Positions 49,185 through 60,691 of a DNA stretch of 64,000 bases are shown piece by piece (positions within the stretch are counted from its first letter, which is position 1; each line of letters starts with the position of its first letter). The translations under genes and the position numbers were made by a program. The DNA comes from Salvia splendens (lineage: Eukaryota; Streptophyta; Magnoliopsida; Lamiales; Lamiaceae): contig NC_056049.1 in the NCBI RefSeq assembly GCF_004379255.2, positions 496,001-560,000 on the forward strand, written 5' to 3'. The notes under the pieces were generated by a model. That model saw only the letters and a list, made by a program, of their open reading frames with translations. It did not search any database and was not told where the DNA came from.

Positions 49185-49226
49185 CGATAACTACTCCGAT
49201 CTGAAGTTCCCACAGACGGCGCCACT

Positions 49227-49655
49227 TGTTGTGAATGGCGACCGATTCAACACACACTCGAACACTGAAGATAAAGGCACAATGATTTACGTGGTTCGAT
49301 CTTTCGATCTACGTCCACGGGCGAGGAAGAAGATGGCTTTATTGATTATGGTTCAAGATTACAAAATATGAAAACAACTCCACAAATCACCACACTTACT
49401 TCTAATCTCACTTTCTCTCCAAAGCTAATCAAGTGAATGTAAAACAAGAATTGATTCACGATTGTTGGTTCATGTTGCTCTTGTGCATGCGCCTTTGATC
49501 TCCTTTTATACTCGGAGAAACATGCTCCCTTCAACAGCTCGCAGCCCCAGCTGTAACAACCTTCCAATCGAAATAACCATTGCATTCAAATCTCAGCAGT
49601 TGATCTTGATGATACACGATGTGCAGCTCAGATGATGCGTGGTTATATTTCATCA
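49227..49655 (-). repeat. Copia LTR (5' LTR in element orientation)
   Basis: This 429-bp LTR starts TGTTGTGAATGG and ends TTTCATCA, adjoining the TTCTT target duplication on the right. Confidence 0.93.
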
Positions 49656-49690
49656 TTCTTCTTCTGTATAAATAAAATAATAATAAGTAC

Positions 49691-49905
49691 TTCCTTTGTC
49701 CCATTAAATATGCAACGTTTGCTTTTGCGCATTTGTTTTGGAAAAATTATAATAAATAACTAAAGAGTGAAAAATAAAGTAAGAGAGAGAATAATGTAGA
49801 GGAGAGTCCCCTTTATATTATTTTCTTTTTTTTCACTTTAATTATTTATTATTATTTTTTCAAAACATGTGTGAAAAAGCAAACGTTCTCTTTATTTTAG
49901 CATAC
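49691..49905. mobile_element. Stowaway-like MITE, diverged
   Basis: CTTCCTTTGTCCC starts after TA. Inner inverted similarity is clear: AACGTTTGCTTTT at 49714-49726 pairs with AAAAGCAAACGTT near 49876-49888. The right terminus has decayed. Confidence 0.5.
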
Positions 49906-50313
49906 TTCAAATCTTGTTTTTTTAATTTCACTCACAATTTTCACATACATGCTAGCCAAAAGGTCTTCTCTTTTACACATTCCTATATTATTTATGATAC
50001 TTTTTCACATTACTAATTATTTATTTACGATATTAGTTATTATTATATTTGTTAATTTTGATTATTTTCCTATACAAATATATCAAATAATTAGTAGCTC
50101 TTTTACATACACTCAATTTATTTAAATGTTAGTCACTGTTTGTTGAAATTTCAATTTTGATTATTTAAAAAAAAACATTGTTGTTTATAACGTTTATATG
50201 ATGGTCAAATAATTATATCATATAAAATTAATAAATTTTATTGTAATACAATGCTATTTATTAGTAGAATTTTTAAATTTAATTATAAATATGTGAAAAA
50301 GTGATATTTTATA

Positions 50314-50340
50314 CTCCCTCCGTTCTTGGGATGGAGGGAG
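50314..50340. mobile_element. Minimal Stowaway remnant: two facing termini of 27 bp in total
   Basis: CTCCCTCCGTTCTTGGG runs straight into ATGGAGGGAG, with TA on both sides. The two inverted ends meet without any element body, as left by an internal deletion of a MITE. Confidence 0.75.
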
Positions 50341-51107
50341 TAGGTCATAACAAGATACTAGTTTATTAATCGTAGTTTTGACAGTGTAAACCGCCGTTTT
50401 ACTAACATTGCATGCTTCTTCAATATCGAATTTTCTTTTTCTACGACTTTATCTCTAATTCTTTTGCTCTAATAATCATCTTTATCTCTAGTAATTCTTG
50501 CGCTGTAAGATACATTCAATTATATTGATGTCGACACCGAAAATTATCTAACAATAAATAATGTTTTGGGCCACCCAGTACAAAATTTCTGGCTTTGTCA
50601 CTGAACACACAATCTCATAGTGCCAGTTTGGTATGGAAGATCTACTGAATATTTTCTCGGTACTAACAGATCCAAAAAATAGTTTCGTAATCTCAAGTGA
50701 ACGGATCCCTTTACTATTTAATTTAATGGCTAAAATTTTGATTTCGCAACAATATTAAGTTATTCTCAAATCGAAGTTGTTTGATGCCTTTTTTTAAAAA
50801 AAAGTTTACGTGTATCCATAACATAATTTTGGGGATGGATCATGAATGTGTTGGGTGGAATGTTTGCGGCCTAAAGTAAACGAACGGAGGAGAATGGATA
50901 TATTTTTTTCTTTAATGATGAGTGAAATCGTATTTTCATATTATATAATTAGTTTTTTTTTAAATAATCTAAAAAAGAGTTGTTTGATGTCGTCTCTTAT
51001 TCTTAAAAAAATATGCAAATCAGGGCGATTTCAGTAGAAAGAGTAGAGGATGTAGCTGGTCAACTTAATCTGTGTTAGAGTCAAAATCAATGAATCATAT
51101 GCAAATA

Positions 51108-51744
51108 TGTTACGGCCTCAACAGAATCACAAGTGACGACGGATACTATAGGGGCAGACGTGGCTGAGGCGCCCCCGACTCCGTCGTCGGCAGCAACAGA
51201 AGGCGAGGTAGGAGCGGCCCCGGTTGGGGAGTTGGAGACAAGCACAGAGGATGTCACGAGGAGGAAGTTGAGACCAAGGAAGGACCTCAAGCAGCCGGAA
51301 TGCTACCGCACATCAGCTGCTCGGTAGAAGGCCGGAAGGAGTGGCGGATTGCATACTGTTATTTTAGTTATCTTTTAGCATTATTATATTTCCCTTTATT
51401 TACGTATTTTTCTTTCCTTATTTGAACAATTATTGGGTCGAGCGTTTTATAAGCTCCGTCGGTTTTCTTTGTGGGTTCTTTCCCGACGTATAGGATTAGG
51501 TCGAACCAACCATAGGGTTTAGATTATTATAAATACGGCCTTTCATTATTCTTTGAAGAAATGAAGAATTATTTTGCCCACAAACTTGTGCAACACTCTA
51601 TTGAAACCTAACGCTGCCGACGGAGAGACTCCTCCGCGCCAGCTCACGAATCAGCCGCCGACCCCAACGTTCGGGGCGCCGGATTTGTTGTGTTGCGTAC
51701 GACGAAGGCAGGGAATCTTCGTTAAGAGAATTGGGCTCTTAACA
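51108..51744 (+). repeat. Left LTR of the Gypsy element
   Basis: This 637-bp LTR differs from the right LTR at about 17 sites by eye. Its first 220 bases are a copy of the polyprotein C-terminal coding end (51133-51327 stays open), because the polyprotein frame runs into the 3' LTR. Confidence 0.95.
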
Positions 51745-51766
51745 ACTGGTGCTTCATCTCGAACTC

Positions 51767-54700
51767 ATGGATACAGTAGACGACGTTCAGCGCTCTCCGC
51801 CGTTTCTGACCGGGGGGAACGCCCAAGAATTGGTAATCGGGTCGCCACGTCGGCCACCAGTGGGGAACCGCCGGGACGACGGTGGTCCGCCCCGACCACC
51901 ACCGAGAGGGGAAACGTCGGCCGCCGCTCAGCAGAGGACGGACATGGGACCGATCGACCCGTTCACCCGGGGATTTGATCGAATTATGGCACGTTTTGAC
52001 CAACTGGAAGTGAGGGTGAATAGTTTAGAGTTTCCGCACGCACGTGAGATCGATCCCCCAGACGATGATTATGATTCGGATGATCGAGAGTATGCGGACT
52101 ATAGAGAATTTGATGATGTCCAACGTGGCCCAAATCCTCGCCACCGCCTGCTAGGGTTCCGCGACCGGAAGGGGCGAGAGGAGGCAGGTGTGGGGGCAGC
52201 TCATGCCGTGAGGATGCGAGGCGGGGAGACGGGTGGCAACACGAGGGGGCCGGTGATAATCGATTGGTACCATATCAGCCCCGTCGCCTGTCCAACTGGG
52301 ACCCGCCAGCAGCACACCAACGGGGGTGGCGGGACCCTCGCCGCCGTACGTCGTATTGGGACCCACCGGTATCTCGGGACCAAGGCCACTATCAACGGGG
52401 TCCCGAGTCTCATCACGGGGTCAAAATGCACGCCCCGCATTTCGACGGGTCCGACGCCACGAACTGGATCTCGCGGGTCGAGTATTATTTTGATCACATC
52501 ATGATGCTAGACGAGGATCGTCTCCACTATGCAGTAATGCTCTTCGACCCCCCGGCAGCAGAATGGATTTTTAACTACAGAACCAACAACCGATATGTCA
52601 CATGGACTGAATTTCTGGAGGATGTTCGACATCGGTTCGATCCACAGAGTTTTCGGAATTATATTGGGCCATTGGCCAAATTAGTGCAGACGGGATCGGT
52701 CGCAGAATATCACGACACATTCGAGAAGTATTTGAACCGGGTGGAAGAGGTCACGGATTACATTTTAATTCCCGTATTCATCGAGGGGCTTAAGATGCCG
52801 ATTCAGGAGAAAGTAGAGCTGCAACAACCACAGTCGTTGGCCGAGGCCATGGCGCTGGCTCTGCGTTTAGCAGCGAACCAGGAACAGAGATACCAGCAGA
52901 CCGCTTCGCAGAAAAGGCAGTGGCCTGCGAAGGATACGCGCCAGCCAGCAATGCTGCCCCCCGCATCGGGCGGCAGCTCTTCCCAGGCGCCGAAACTAAG
53001 CCAGCAACTCCCGGAGCAGGAGCGGCCTCGTTTTACCCCGATTCGCGTGTCTAATGCCGAGAAATCGGAGCGCTCGCGAAAGGGTTTGTGCTGGCATTGC
53101 CCGGAGAAGTACACACCGGGGCACGTTTGCTCTACCAGGTTACTATGTTACGTAGGGGATGATGACTGGGAGGTTTCTGGACAAGAGCACGAGGACCAAC
53201 CGCAGGACGAGGAGTTAATTACTGAGGATATCTCCCACCTTCACTCCCTCGCGGGTGGGAATCGGTCGGTCCCTTTCCAAGTCATATGGGAATTAGGAGT
53301 CACAAGGGTGAGGATTCTGATTGACACAGGGAGTACACACAATTTCGTCCACTCCCGCTTCACCGAGAACCTGAAACTACAGCTATCGGGTATTCGCCCC
53401 TTCCGTGTGTACGTGGGGAACAGCTCATCACTTATATGTTCCCACATCTCGCGGCGGACGAAGCTGTCGATACAGGGGATGGCATTTTTGACGAATTTAC
53501 ACATCCTCGATGTACATGGTTGGGATGTCAGTCGTTGGGTCGGATCTCTGCGGATTTTGTAGGTAAAACCCTGGAGTTTAAACGGGATAATAAATCGGTG
53601 ATGTTACAGGGGAGCAGGCCGTGACCGCAGTAGATTTCGTTGCATTGCTTAGCTCTATTGGCGTCATCCTCCTCAACTCAGGAATTCTATGAAATTGTCG
53701 CATTGACCCCCGACGAGGGCGCGTCGCCCCGTGCGGCCGCGGCCACGGACTTCCCCAGAAGTTCCGAAGGAGTGCCGGCTAGTCCTTGAAGCGCATAGGG
53801 TCGTGTTTGACGTCCCTTGCGGCATGCCCCCACCTCGAGCGTTTGACCACAGAATACACTTGCTGCCGGGCACGAAACCGGTCAATGTTAGACCGTATCG
53901 CTACCCGTACTTCAAGAAGAATGAAATCGAGCGGCGGGTGAAGGAAATGTTATCTCAAGGGATTATACAACGGAGCCAGAGTCCCTTCTCTTCTCCGGTG
54001 CTACTAATTCGGAAAAAAGATGGGACTTTTCGTTTCTATATCGATTACCGCGCCTTGAATTTAGCGACGGTACCCGATCAGTTTCCCATTCCCACCGTGG
54101 ACGAACTGTTTGATGAATTGGGCAAGGCTAAGTTTTTCACTAAACTCGACTTACGGTCAGGGTATCATCAGATCAGAATGCATGATGCAGACATCTTTAA
54201 AACGGCTTTCCGAACGCATGACAGTCATTTTGAGTTCTTGGTAATGCCTTTCGGGCTCACCAACGCCCCGTCTACCTTCCAAGCTGCAATGAACAATATT
54301 TTCCAGCCTCTTCTGCGACGTTTCGTCATTGTGTTTTTTGACGACATCTTGGTTTATAGCCCCACATTGGATTTACACTGCGGACATTTGACGGAAGTAC
54401 TATCGCTCCTGAAAGCTCATCAATTCTATGTCAAATTGTCTAAATGTTCATTTTGCTGCACGACTGTTGCGTATTTGGGGCACTTGATTGCAAACGGAAC
54501 GTTGAAGGCGGACCCCCGGAAAATAGAGGCAATGACCGCTTAGCCATCTCCACGGACGGTCAGACAACTCCGTGGGTTCTTGGGCCTAACGGGTCACTAT
54601 AGACGCTTTGTCACGAACTATGCCGTGATCGCGACCCCGTTAACAGATCTACTTAAAAAGGAGGCTTTCGAATGGACCCACGCAGCCACCGAGGCCTTCG

Positions 54701-56879
54701 AGGCTCTGAAAGAGGCAATGACATCGACGCTGGTATTACGTCTACCAGATTTCAACAAAACCTTCTACGTCGAAACGGATGCCTCAGACCTGGGGATCGG
54801 GGCAGTATTGATCCAGGGCGGACATCCCATTGCTTACTTCAGCCGCAAGTTGGGTCCCCGTCGTAGAGTCACCTCGACTTACCATAAGGAGCTATATGCA
54901 ATTGTGGAGGCTGTACATAAATGGCGCCAGTATTTGTTGGGCCGGGAATTTGTAATACGCATCGATCAGAAGAGTTTGAAAGAGTTGCTACAACAGGTGG
55001 TCCAAACACTCGATCAACAATTATATGTCCGGAAGTTAATGGGCTACAATTTCCGCATCGAATATAAGAAGGGGACACTAAATCGGGGCAGCCGATGCGT
55101 TGTCTAGGAGGGAGGAGCCTGATCCAGCGATTGAGACGCATGGCGCGGAGGAGGCGCATGCGGAGGATGCAGCGGACCAGGGGGCCGACACGGCGTGCCT
55201 CACCGCCGATCCTGAGGCTGCTAGATGCCTTACGACGTGAAACGGCGTCTCTGCCAGAATTGATAGAGCTCGCAGCGCGGATTCATTCGGTGGGGGCACC
55301 CCCTCATTTTGCTTTCGCCGACGGATTGATTTATTTCAATAGACGGATTTTGGTCAGCCAAGCGTCGAAATTGAAGCGATTGTTGATGGAGGAACACCAT
55401 AGTACACCGATGGCGGGTCACCCGGGTCATGAACGTACCTTCCGTTTATTAGCGGTGGGATTTTATTGGCCTAAAATGCGAAAGGAGGTTCGAGAATTCG
55501 TGGACGCGTGTGCGGTTTGTCAGTCCACCAAGTACTCGACGCAGAGGCCGGCAGGGCTTCTGCAACCGTTGCCCGTCCCTTCCCAAGTATGGGACGATGT
55601 CTCCATGGACTTCGTCACGGGCCTGCCCCAATCACGCGGGTACACCACCATCATGATGGAGGTCGATAGACTCTCCAAGTATGCCCACTTCGCGGCACTG
55701 CCCACTCGATTCGACGCCTTGCGGGTGGCCCATTTATTCGTTAACACGGTGGTTCGCCACCACGGATTTCCAAAGACGTTGGTTTCAGACCGAGATTCAG
55801 TCTTTCTTAACGCAGTTTGGGAGGAAATCCTTCGTCTAAGCGGGACCAAATTGAATTTCACTACGGCTTATCACCCGCAATCGGATGGCCAAACCGAGAT
55901 TCGCAACAAAGGGTTGGAGCAGTATCTAAGAGCGTTCACTTCAGACAGACCGTCGACGTGGTCCAATTTCCTGCCGTGGGCTTAGTTGGCGCTCAATTGC
56001 TTCCACCACGCAGGCCTAGGCACCTCACCCTTTCGGGCGTTATATGGACGGGAGCCGCCTTTGCTGGTCGCTTCCGTGCCGTCGGCAAAAACGCCTCCTA
56101 GCGTGGCCGAATTGATCAAGGAGCGGGGTGAACTGCTCGTCCAGCTACGACACAATTTGTTCAGCGCCCAACAGCGGATGACCGCGATGGCCAATAGGCA
56201 CCGTCGCCACGTGGAATTTGACGTGGGCGATTTTGTGTGGCTGAAATTGCAGCCATATCGGCCACACTCCGTTGCGAAGCCCATCTCGGCGAAGCTGGCG
56301 AAACGTTTTTACAGTCCTTTTGAAGTGGTGAAGAGAATAGGACCCGTGGCATACAAGCTACGGTTGCCGGAGGGCAGTCGCATACATAACGTATTCCACG
56401 TTAGCCTTCTGCGAGCTTTCGTTAAGGACGACCCTGTCGTCCCCTTACCGGAGACGTTCGTCGGGAATAGGCCCGTGGCCCAGCCGGTGGCTATACTGGA
56501 CTCCAAGATATTGTGGCACAAGGGGGAAGCAGTGGAGCATGTGTTAGTGAAGTGGTCAGACGGGACGGACTCGCCGTCATGGGAGCCGTTCGAGGAACTG
56601 GTGAAACGTTATCCTACCCTCTCCCTTGAGGACAAGGAAGTTTCTAAGGAAGGGGGAGTTGTTACGGCCTCAACAGAATCACAAGTGACGACGGATACTA
56701 TAGGGGCAGACGTGGCTGAGGCGCCCCAGACTCCGTCGTCGGCGGCAACAGAAGGCGAGGTAGGAGCGGCCCCGGTTGGGGAGTTGGAGACAAGCACAGA
56801 GGATGTCACGAGGAGGAAGTTGAGACCAAGGAATGACCTCAAGCAGCCGGAACGCTACCGCACATCAGCTGCTCGGTAG
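51767..56879 (+). pseudogene. Gypsy gag-pol polyprotein with chromodomain, broken
   Basis: Gag starts at ATG 51767 and loses frame near 52180-52260. The gag-protease frame runs 52264-53562 with a zinc-knuckle-like CWHCPEKYTPGHVC (His/Cys spacing altered) and protease ILIDTGSTHNF. A break follows at about 53560-53730. Reverse transcriptase (53731-54540) has RKKDGTFRFYIDYRALN and VFFDDILVYS, then an in-frame TAG at 54541. RNase H runs 54580 to about 55080 (YVETDASDLGIGAVL) and then shifts frame. Integrase (55095-55985) has the HHCC finger, MDFVTGLPQS and YHPQSDGQTEIRN, then a TAG at 55982-55984. The end (55986-56879) contains HVLVKWSDGTDSPSWEPFEEL, a chromodomain, and continues into the 3' LTR. 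At least five breaks prevent a functional product. Confidence 0.93.
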
Positions 56880-57297
56880 AAGGCCGGAATGAGTGGCGGA
56901 TTGCATACTGTTATTTTAGTTATCTTTTAGCATTATTATGTTTCCCTTTATTTACGTATTTTTCTTTCCTTATTTGAACAATTATTGGGTCGAGTGTTTT
57001 ATAAGCTCCGTCGGGTTTTCTTTGTGGGTTCTTTCCCGACGTATAGGATTAGGTCGAACCAACCCTAGGGTTTAGATTATTATAAATAGGGCCTTTCATT
57101 ATTCTTTGAAGAAATGAAGAATTATTTTGCCCACAAACTTGTGCAACACTCTATTGAAACCTAACGCATTCGACGGAGAGACTCCTCCGCGCCAGCTCGC
57201 GAATCAGCTGCCGACCCCAACGTTCGGGGCGCCGGATTTGTTGTGTTGCGTACGACGAAGGCAGTGAATCTTCGTTAAGAGAATTGGGCTATTAACA
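56660..57297 (+). repeat. Right LTR of the Gypsy element
   Basis: This 638-bp LTR contains the final 220 coding bases of the polyprotein (stop at 56877-56879) and ends in GGGCTATTAACA before AAATA. Confidence 0.95.
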
Positions 57298-57804
57298 AAA
57301 TACATGTGGAATTCGAACGATATGTAAGCGGAAGTGTACTTGTGTTCATGTCAACAACGTGAATTAGTGTTGATTGTCTGCCAAGTGACATGTATGAAAT
57401 CGTATAAAGAAAGTTTTGATTCTGGTTTCGATTTCTCCCATTACAAAATAATGCTACAAGTTATTTAAAATAGTATGCTTTCCAGATAATCGATTGACCT
57501 ATCATATTTAATTATATGAGTATTACTCGTTAAATCACTTTGTTGGATCACTCCTTAGATATTCATAAATGAATACAATTGTGTTGAACCATATTATAAT
57601 GCAATAATATTCATGCACCATTGCCCAAGATGCACCAAATTATATATAATAGGAATACATATTTATAACACTCATAGCTATGATCAAACAACTGATCAAG
57701 TGATATACTTTTATTAAGACAATGCTACTTTTATTACCCACATTCACATAATGTAGCATCTGTCACACACACACACACACATATATATGTATAGAGATGT
57801 ATTT
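57298..57804. other. Intergenic; 3' flank of the secreted-protein gene
   Basis: The right part holds AAGACAATGC and TTTTATTACC, also seen in the 3' flanks of the two relatives at 43.4 and 61.6 kb. A CA microsatellite with a TATATATG tail lies at 57768-57789. Confidence 0.55.
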
Positions 57805-58209
57805 TCATGGAATTCCTCCGAGTCCGGTATTGTTGTTGCCGCTCCTGCCGGAGCCATTATTGACACCGGGGCCAATATGACTGGAATGGCCAGTTTTGCC
57901 GCTGCAGTTCACGCTCACGTCCACGGCCACTCCCACGTCCTTGTCGGCCGTGGCCGTGGCGGTATTGTTGCTGATGCCAAAACCGCTCCTGCCGGGTTTA
58001 ATTTTGTCGGCGCGGCTAATAGAGCCATCGGGCTCAATAACGTCGGTGATTTTCACGTCCACGTCCATGTCCACGTCTTCAAAGTCCTCGTCGTCATCGA
58101 GGTCCACTTCCACCGCTACGCCAAAGTCGTCTTCCTCGCTGATGTCGGCGGTGGCGGTGCAAACAAGAAGGCACAGAACAAAAACAACAACCAACGTCTT
58201 TGAAGCCAT
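57805..58209 (-). CDS. Small secreted acidic protein, 134 aa; family member 2
   Basis: This is a single-exon gene on the minus strand. Residues 1-22 (MASKTLVVVFVLCLLVCTATA) form a clear signal peptide. It is followed by a very acidic segment of alternating Val and Asp (FGVAVEVDLDDDEDFEDVDMDVDV). A second half is rich in Gly, Asn and Ser, with one Cys and several NxS/T sites. The mature protein would be secreted. The alternating Asp/Val run could bind calcium, but that is speculation. The signal peptide is nearly the same as in the gene at 61719-61973. No named family was recognised. A Gypsy-type LTR element begins 2 bases upstream of the ATG, so the native leader and promoter now lie beyond 60691. 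Confidence 0.75.
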   Translation of the reverse strand: MASKTLVVVFVLCLLVCTATADISEEDDFGVAVEVDLDDDEDFEDVDMDVDVKITDVIEPDGSISRADKIKPGRSGFGISNNTATATADKDVGVAVDVSVNCSGKTGHSSHIGPGVNNGSGRSGNNNTGLGGIP

Positions 58210-58211
58210 TT

Positions 58212-58543
58212 TGATACGATCATATCCTAATTAATTAGTTATCTTTGATTCACCAAATCTTTCCATATATTATTTTCTTGTTTGGTAAGTTAGGGTTTAG
58301 TATTATAAATAGGGAAGAATGTAATTATTTTATCAGTCAATCAATCAATAAAATTATCAATACTTGGCTCAATTGCTTATCAAACAAGAAACCTCCCTTA
58401 AGGCTGCCGACGAGCTTGATCTCGCGCTCAGCCGCCCTCCGCCGAAGTGGTCTCCGACCCAACACGTTGGGCGCTCGATACCTACGGCAAGTGTTTCTTG
58501 ATTGTGTTCGTTATCTCGACGTTGGGGAAGCGTTTCCTTAACA
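58212..58543 (+). repeat. Left LTR of the short Gypsy-type element
   Basis: This 332-bp repeat has a TATAAATAGGG promoter-like box near 58301. Confidence 0.95.
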
Positions 58544-58570
58544 ACTGGTGTCTTTCATTGCGTACTCTAC

Positions 58571-59080
58571 ATGGACGGCGCCGATGACCATGCTCAGCCA
58601 GCCGGCCTCCTCACTGGAGGCAACGCGCAGATTCTGATCGGTGATACATCGCGCCGTTTTCCGGCGGTCAACCGCCCCAGTGACAGCATACTGCGGGTAC
58701 CCCAGCGCGAAACCCCGGAGTGCAGCAACCGACCTCGCGACGCTGCAGGGACAAGCGACCCCTCGTCGCTAGGGTTTGAGAAAATTATGGCTCGTTTCGA
58801 CCAATTGGAATTCCGGTTGGGGAAGTTGGAGATGCCGCGAAGCCCTGACCCGGATCCACCCAATTTTTCAGATGATGCAGACGCTGATTCCCAGCGTAAT
58901 GGATGGAAGGCCGACGAGGATCTCCCCTGGACCTTCAACCACGGCCGGGGGGGCATGCTGGGCATTTTCAACGCCGGCGTGGGGCTGTCCACGAGTCACT
59001 CAACCGTGGGGGCCGCTTTCCGCAGTTCGGCACGGCGGCTGCACCCTATCGCTCACTGCCAGAGAAAAACCGCGCTCTAG
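58571..59080 (+). pseudogene. Gag N-terminal fragment
   Basis: ATG 58571 opens 169 codons ending at TAG 59078-59080. The shared features with the gag start of the 51108-57297 element (LLTGGNAQILIG near the start and FEKIMARFDQLEFRLGKLE) show a common origin. The capsid domain and all downstream gag are missing. Gag-like coding fragments seem to continue in other frames to about 59290. Confidence 0.8.
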
Positions 59081-59290
59081 TTGAGATAGACCGGTGGAAC
59101 GCTACCAACAGGAATTCGATAGAGGCAAAGACCGTGCTTGGAGCTATCCGCCAGATCGCCCGAGAATACCACGGTCCTATTTTAGTCGGAATTCTTATAC
59201 TACTCGTGGCTCGAGCAGCAGCCCTCAACCGGCTGGCCACCGCCACCACCGCGCCGGTATCCGATGCGTCATGTCTATTCAGCAGCACTG

Positions 59291-60290
59291 CCTGTCCCAA
59301 GCTCAATGAGAAAAGATGAAGCTTTTCTTTCGAGATCGATATCATATTGTAGGGATGAAAGTGAAGATCTATATTGGGAGATGATGTCATCTTTCTCTCA
59401 TAATAGTTCTCTGCGGAAAATCGACAGGTGCTCGAAGATGGGTTCAGCTCCTGAGATGAAAGCTATTCTCGAGGCCCAATTTAGAAAGAAGAGGTTGTTT
59501 GGTCTTTGTTCGCTTCAGAGCCGGAGTGGAACAGATTCACTAGTTAGTGATAACGAGTTCTCACATACACATTCTTCGAAGTACGCTTTGTTTACGAATG
59601 AAATGAGGGAACAAGAAGAAAAAATGTTTGATTTACCGAGTTGGGATGCTCATATGGAATATTCATTTGATAATGCTAAAGATTTCATTTATTTTTCTGA
59701 GAATAAGATGGTGAAGGAGCATAATGACAATCTGGGAAGTTCATTTTTAATGGACTCTAGATTAGAAATAGAGGTGGACGAAGTGGGTGATCATGGTGCA
59801 TCTAATTTAGATGTGGCTGGTGTACCAAATCAGTCGATTGCCTTGCTTTGTGATAAGCACGGAGTAGATGAAGAAGTACGAGCTATAGAGGTGGATAAAA
59901 TTGGTGCCGATGGTGGTCTTCATGATTCAAGTAAAATTGCAACATTTGATTTCGATGGTTGTCTTCCAAAGACATCTGTGAAGGGAGTGAATGCAGATAC
60001 ATGGTCCCTCGTGTCTCCTTCAATACCAGAGAAGCTCCATAATTGATATAAAGATGAGCTACAGGATGCTCGCGAAGATACGGTTAATGGGTTGAAAGAC
60101 AAGTCCATATACTCACGTATGGGTGTGAAGAGGATGGGGGAACTTGATAACAAGCCATTTCATGTTACGATCATGAGGATGCTCATTGAGGAGGTTTACA
60201 TCGAATATGAAATGGTAGGTCATTGGAGATTGAAACAACGTCCGTGCACATTTACATTTGATCCCGGAGGAGATAAATCGCCAAAGCTTC
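59291..60290 (+). pseudogene. Captured host-gene sequence: ZDP/PNKP-like motif and FDM/IDN2 XH-domain fragment
   Basis: This AT-rich block keeps one frame, broken by a single TGA at 60044-60046. The first part (to about 59930) is an acidic sequence I do not recognise. At about 59934-60043 the frame reads KIATFDFDGCLPKTSV and then WSLVSPSIPEKLHN. This is the DxDG catalytic motif and following segment of plant polynucleotide 3'-phosphatase (ZDP, the PNKP phosphatase family), which then stops. Beyond the TGA, in the same frame, DELQDAR and then GVKRMGELDNKPFH (about 60120-60165) match the start of the XH domain of FDM/IDN2 proteins. Retroelement-like sequence resumes near 60215. Neither domain is complete, so no functional product is expected. 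Confidence 0.7.
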
Positions 60291-60359
60291 TTCTTTTAAC
60301 TCTTCGTTGCTTCGTGGTTTCCACCTTGAGGACAAGGTGGATTTTAACCGTGGGGGAGT

Positions 60360-60691
60360 TGATACGATCATATCCCAATTAATTAGTTATCTTTGATTCA
60401 CCAAATCTTTCCATATATTATTTTCTTGTTTGGTAAGTTAGGGTTTAGTATTATAAATAGGGAAGAATGTAATTATTTTATCAGTCAATCAATCAATAAA
60501 ATTATCAATACTTGGCTCAATTGCTTATCAAACAAGAAACCTCCCTTTAGGCTGCCGACGAGCTTGATCTCGCGCTCAGCCGCCCTCCGCCGGAGTGGTC
60601 GCCGACCCAACACGTTGGGCGCTCGATACCTACGGCAAGTGTTTCTTGATTGTGTTCGTTATCTCGACGTTGGGGAAGCGTTTCCTTAACA
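60360..60691 (+). repeat. Right LTR of the short Gypsy-type element
   Basis: This 332-bp repeat is followed directly by CATTT and then sequence homologous to the upstream region of the relative gene at 61719. Confidence 0.95.

Larger units (their letters stand above)
44742..49655 (-). mobile_element. Ty1/Copia LTR retrotransposon, structurally complete, coding-defective
   Basis: Two LTRs (44742-45126 and 49227-49655) bound the 4.9-kb element. Both start TG and end CA, and a 5-bp target duplication TTCTT lies outside (44737-44741 and 49656-49660). On the minus strand the order is gag, protease, integrase, reverse transcriptase, RNase H, which defines Copia. A TGGCGCCGTCTGTGGG sequence follows the 5' LTR in the primer-binding position. 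The left LTR lacks about 44 bases found in the right one. The motifs resemble the Tnt1-94/Tork type; the lineage is inferred. Confidence 0.95.
49661..51107. other. Intergenic, AT-rich, with MITE remnants
   Basis: No gene is visible. It contains the Stowaway remnants listed separately and the AAATA target site (51103-51107) of the Gypsy element. Confidence 0.45.
51108..57297 (+). mobile_element. Ty3/Gypsy chromovirus-type LTR retrotransposon, complete, coding-defective
   Basis: This 6.2-kb element has LTRs at 51108-51744 and 56660-57297 (TG to CA) and a 5-bp target duplication AAATA (51103-51107 and 57298-57302). The polypurine tract AAGGAAGGGGGAG lies directly before the right LTR. A TGG-starting primer site lies two bases after the left LTR; the tRNA was not identified. 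Domain order gag, protease, reverse transcriptase, RNase H, integrase, chromodomain marks a chromovirus. It is more GC-rich than its surroundings. Confidence 0.95.
58212..60691 (+). mobile_element. Short Gypsy-type LTR element carrying foreign coding sequence
   Basis: This 2480-bp element is bounded by two 332-bp LTRs (58212-58543 and 60360-60691). They start TGATACG, end CTTAACA, and differ at only about four positions. The target duplication CATTT lies outside (58207-58211 and 60692-60696). A GTGGGGGAG polypurine tract precedes the right LTR. The only retroelement coding sequence is a gag N terminus resembling that of the large Gypsy element at 51767 (shared GGNAQ near the start and IMARFDQLE). 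Protease, reverse transcriptase and integrase are absent. An AT-rich block at about 59290-60290 fills the place of pol. Confidence 0.93.

Noticed and set aside
45267..49371. Several plus-strand frames opposite the Copia element
   Set aside because: All are antisense to recognisable Copia domains on the minus strand.
51574..51978. A plus-strand frame spanning the LTR and gag start
   Set aside because: It overlaps the left LTR end and runs in a different frame from the gag start at 51767; there is no domain match.
57787..58203. A plus-strand frame of 138 codons rich in His/Val
   Set aside because: It is antisense to the signal-peptide-bearing minus-strand gene. The alternating composition arises from the complementary repeat.
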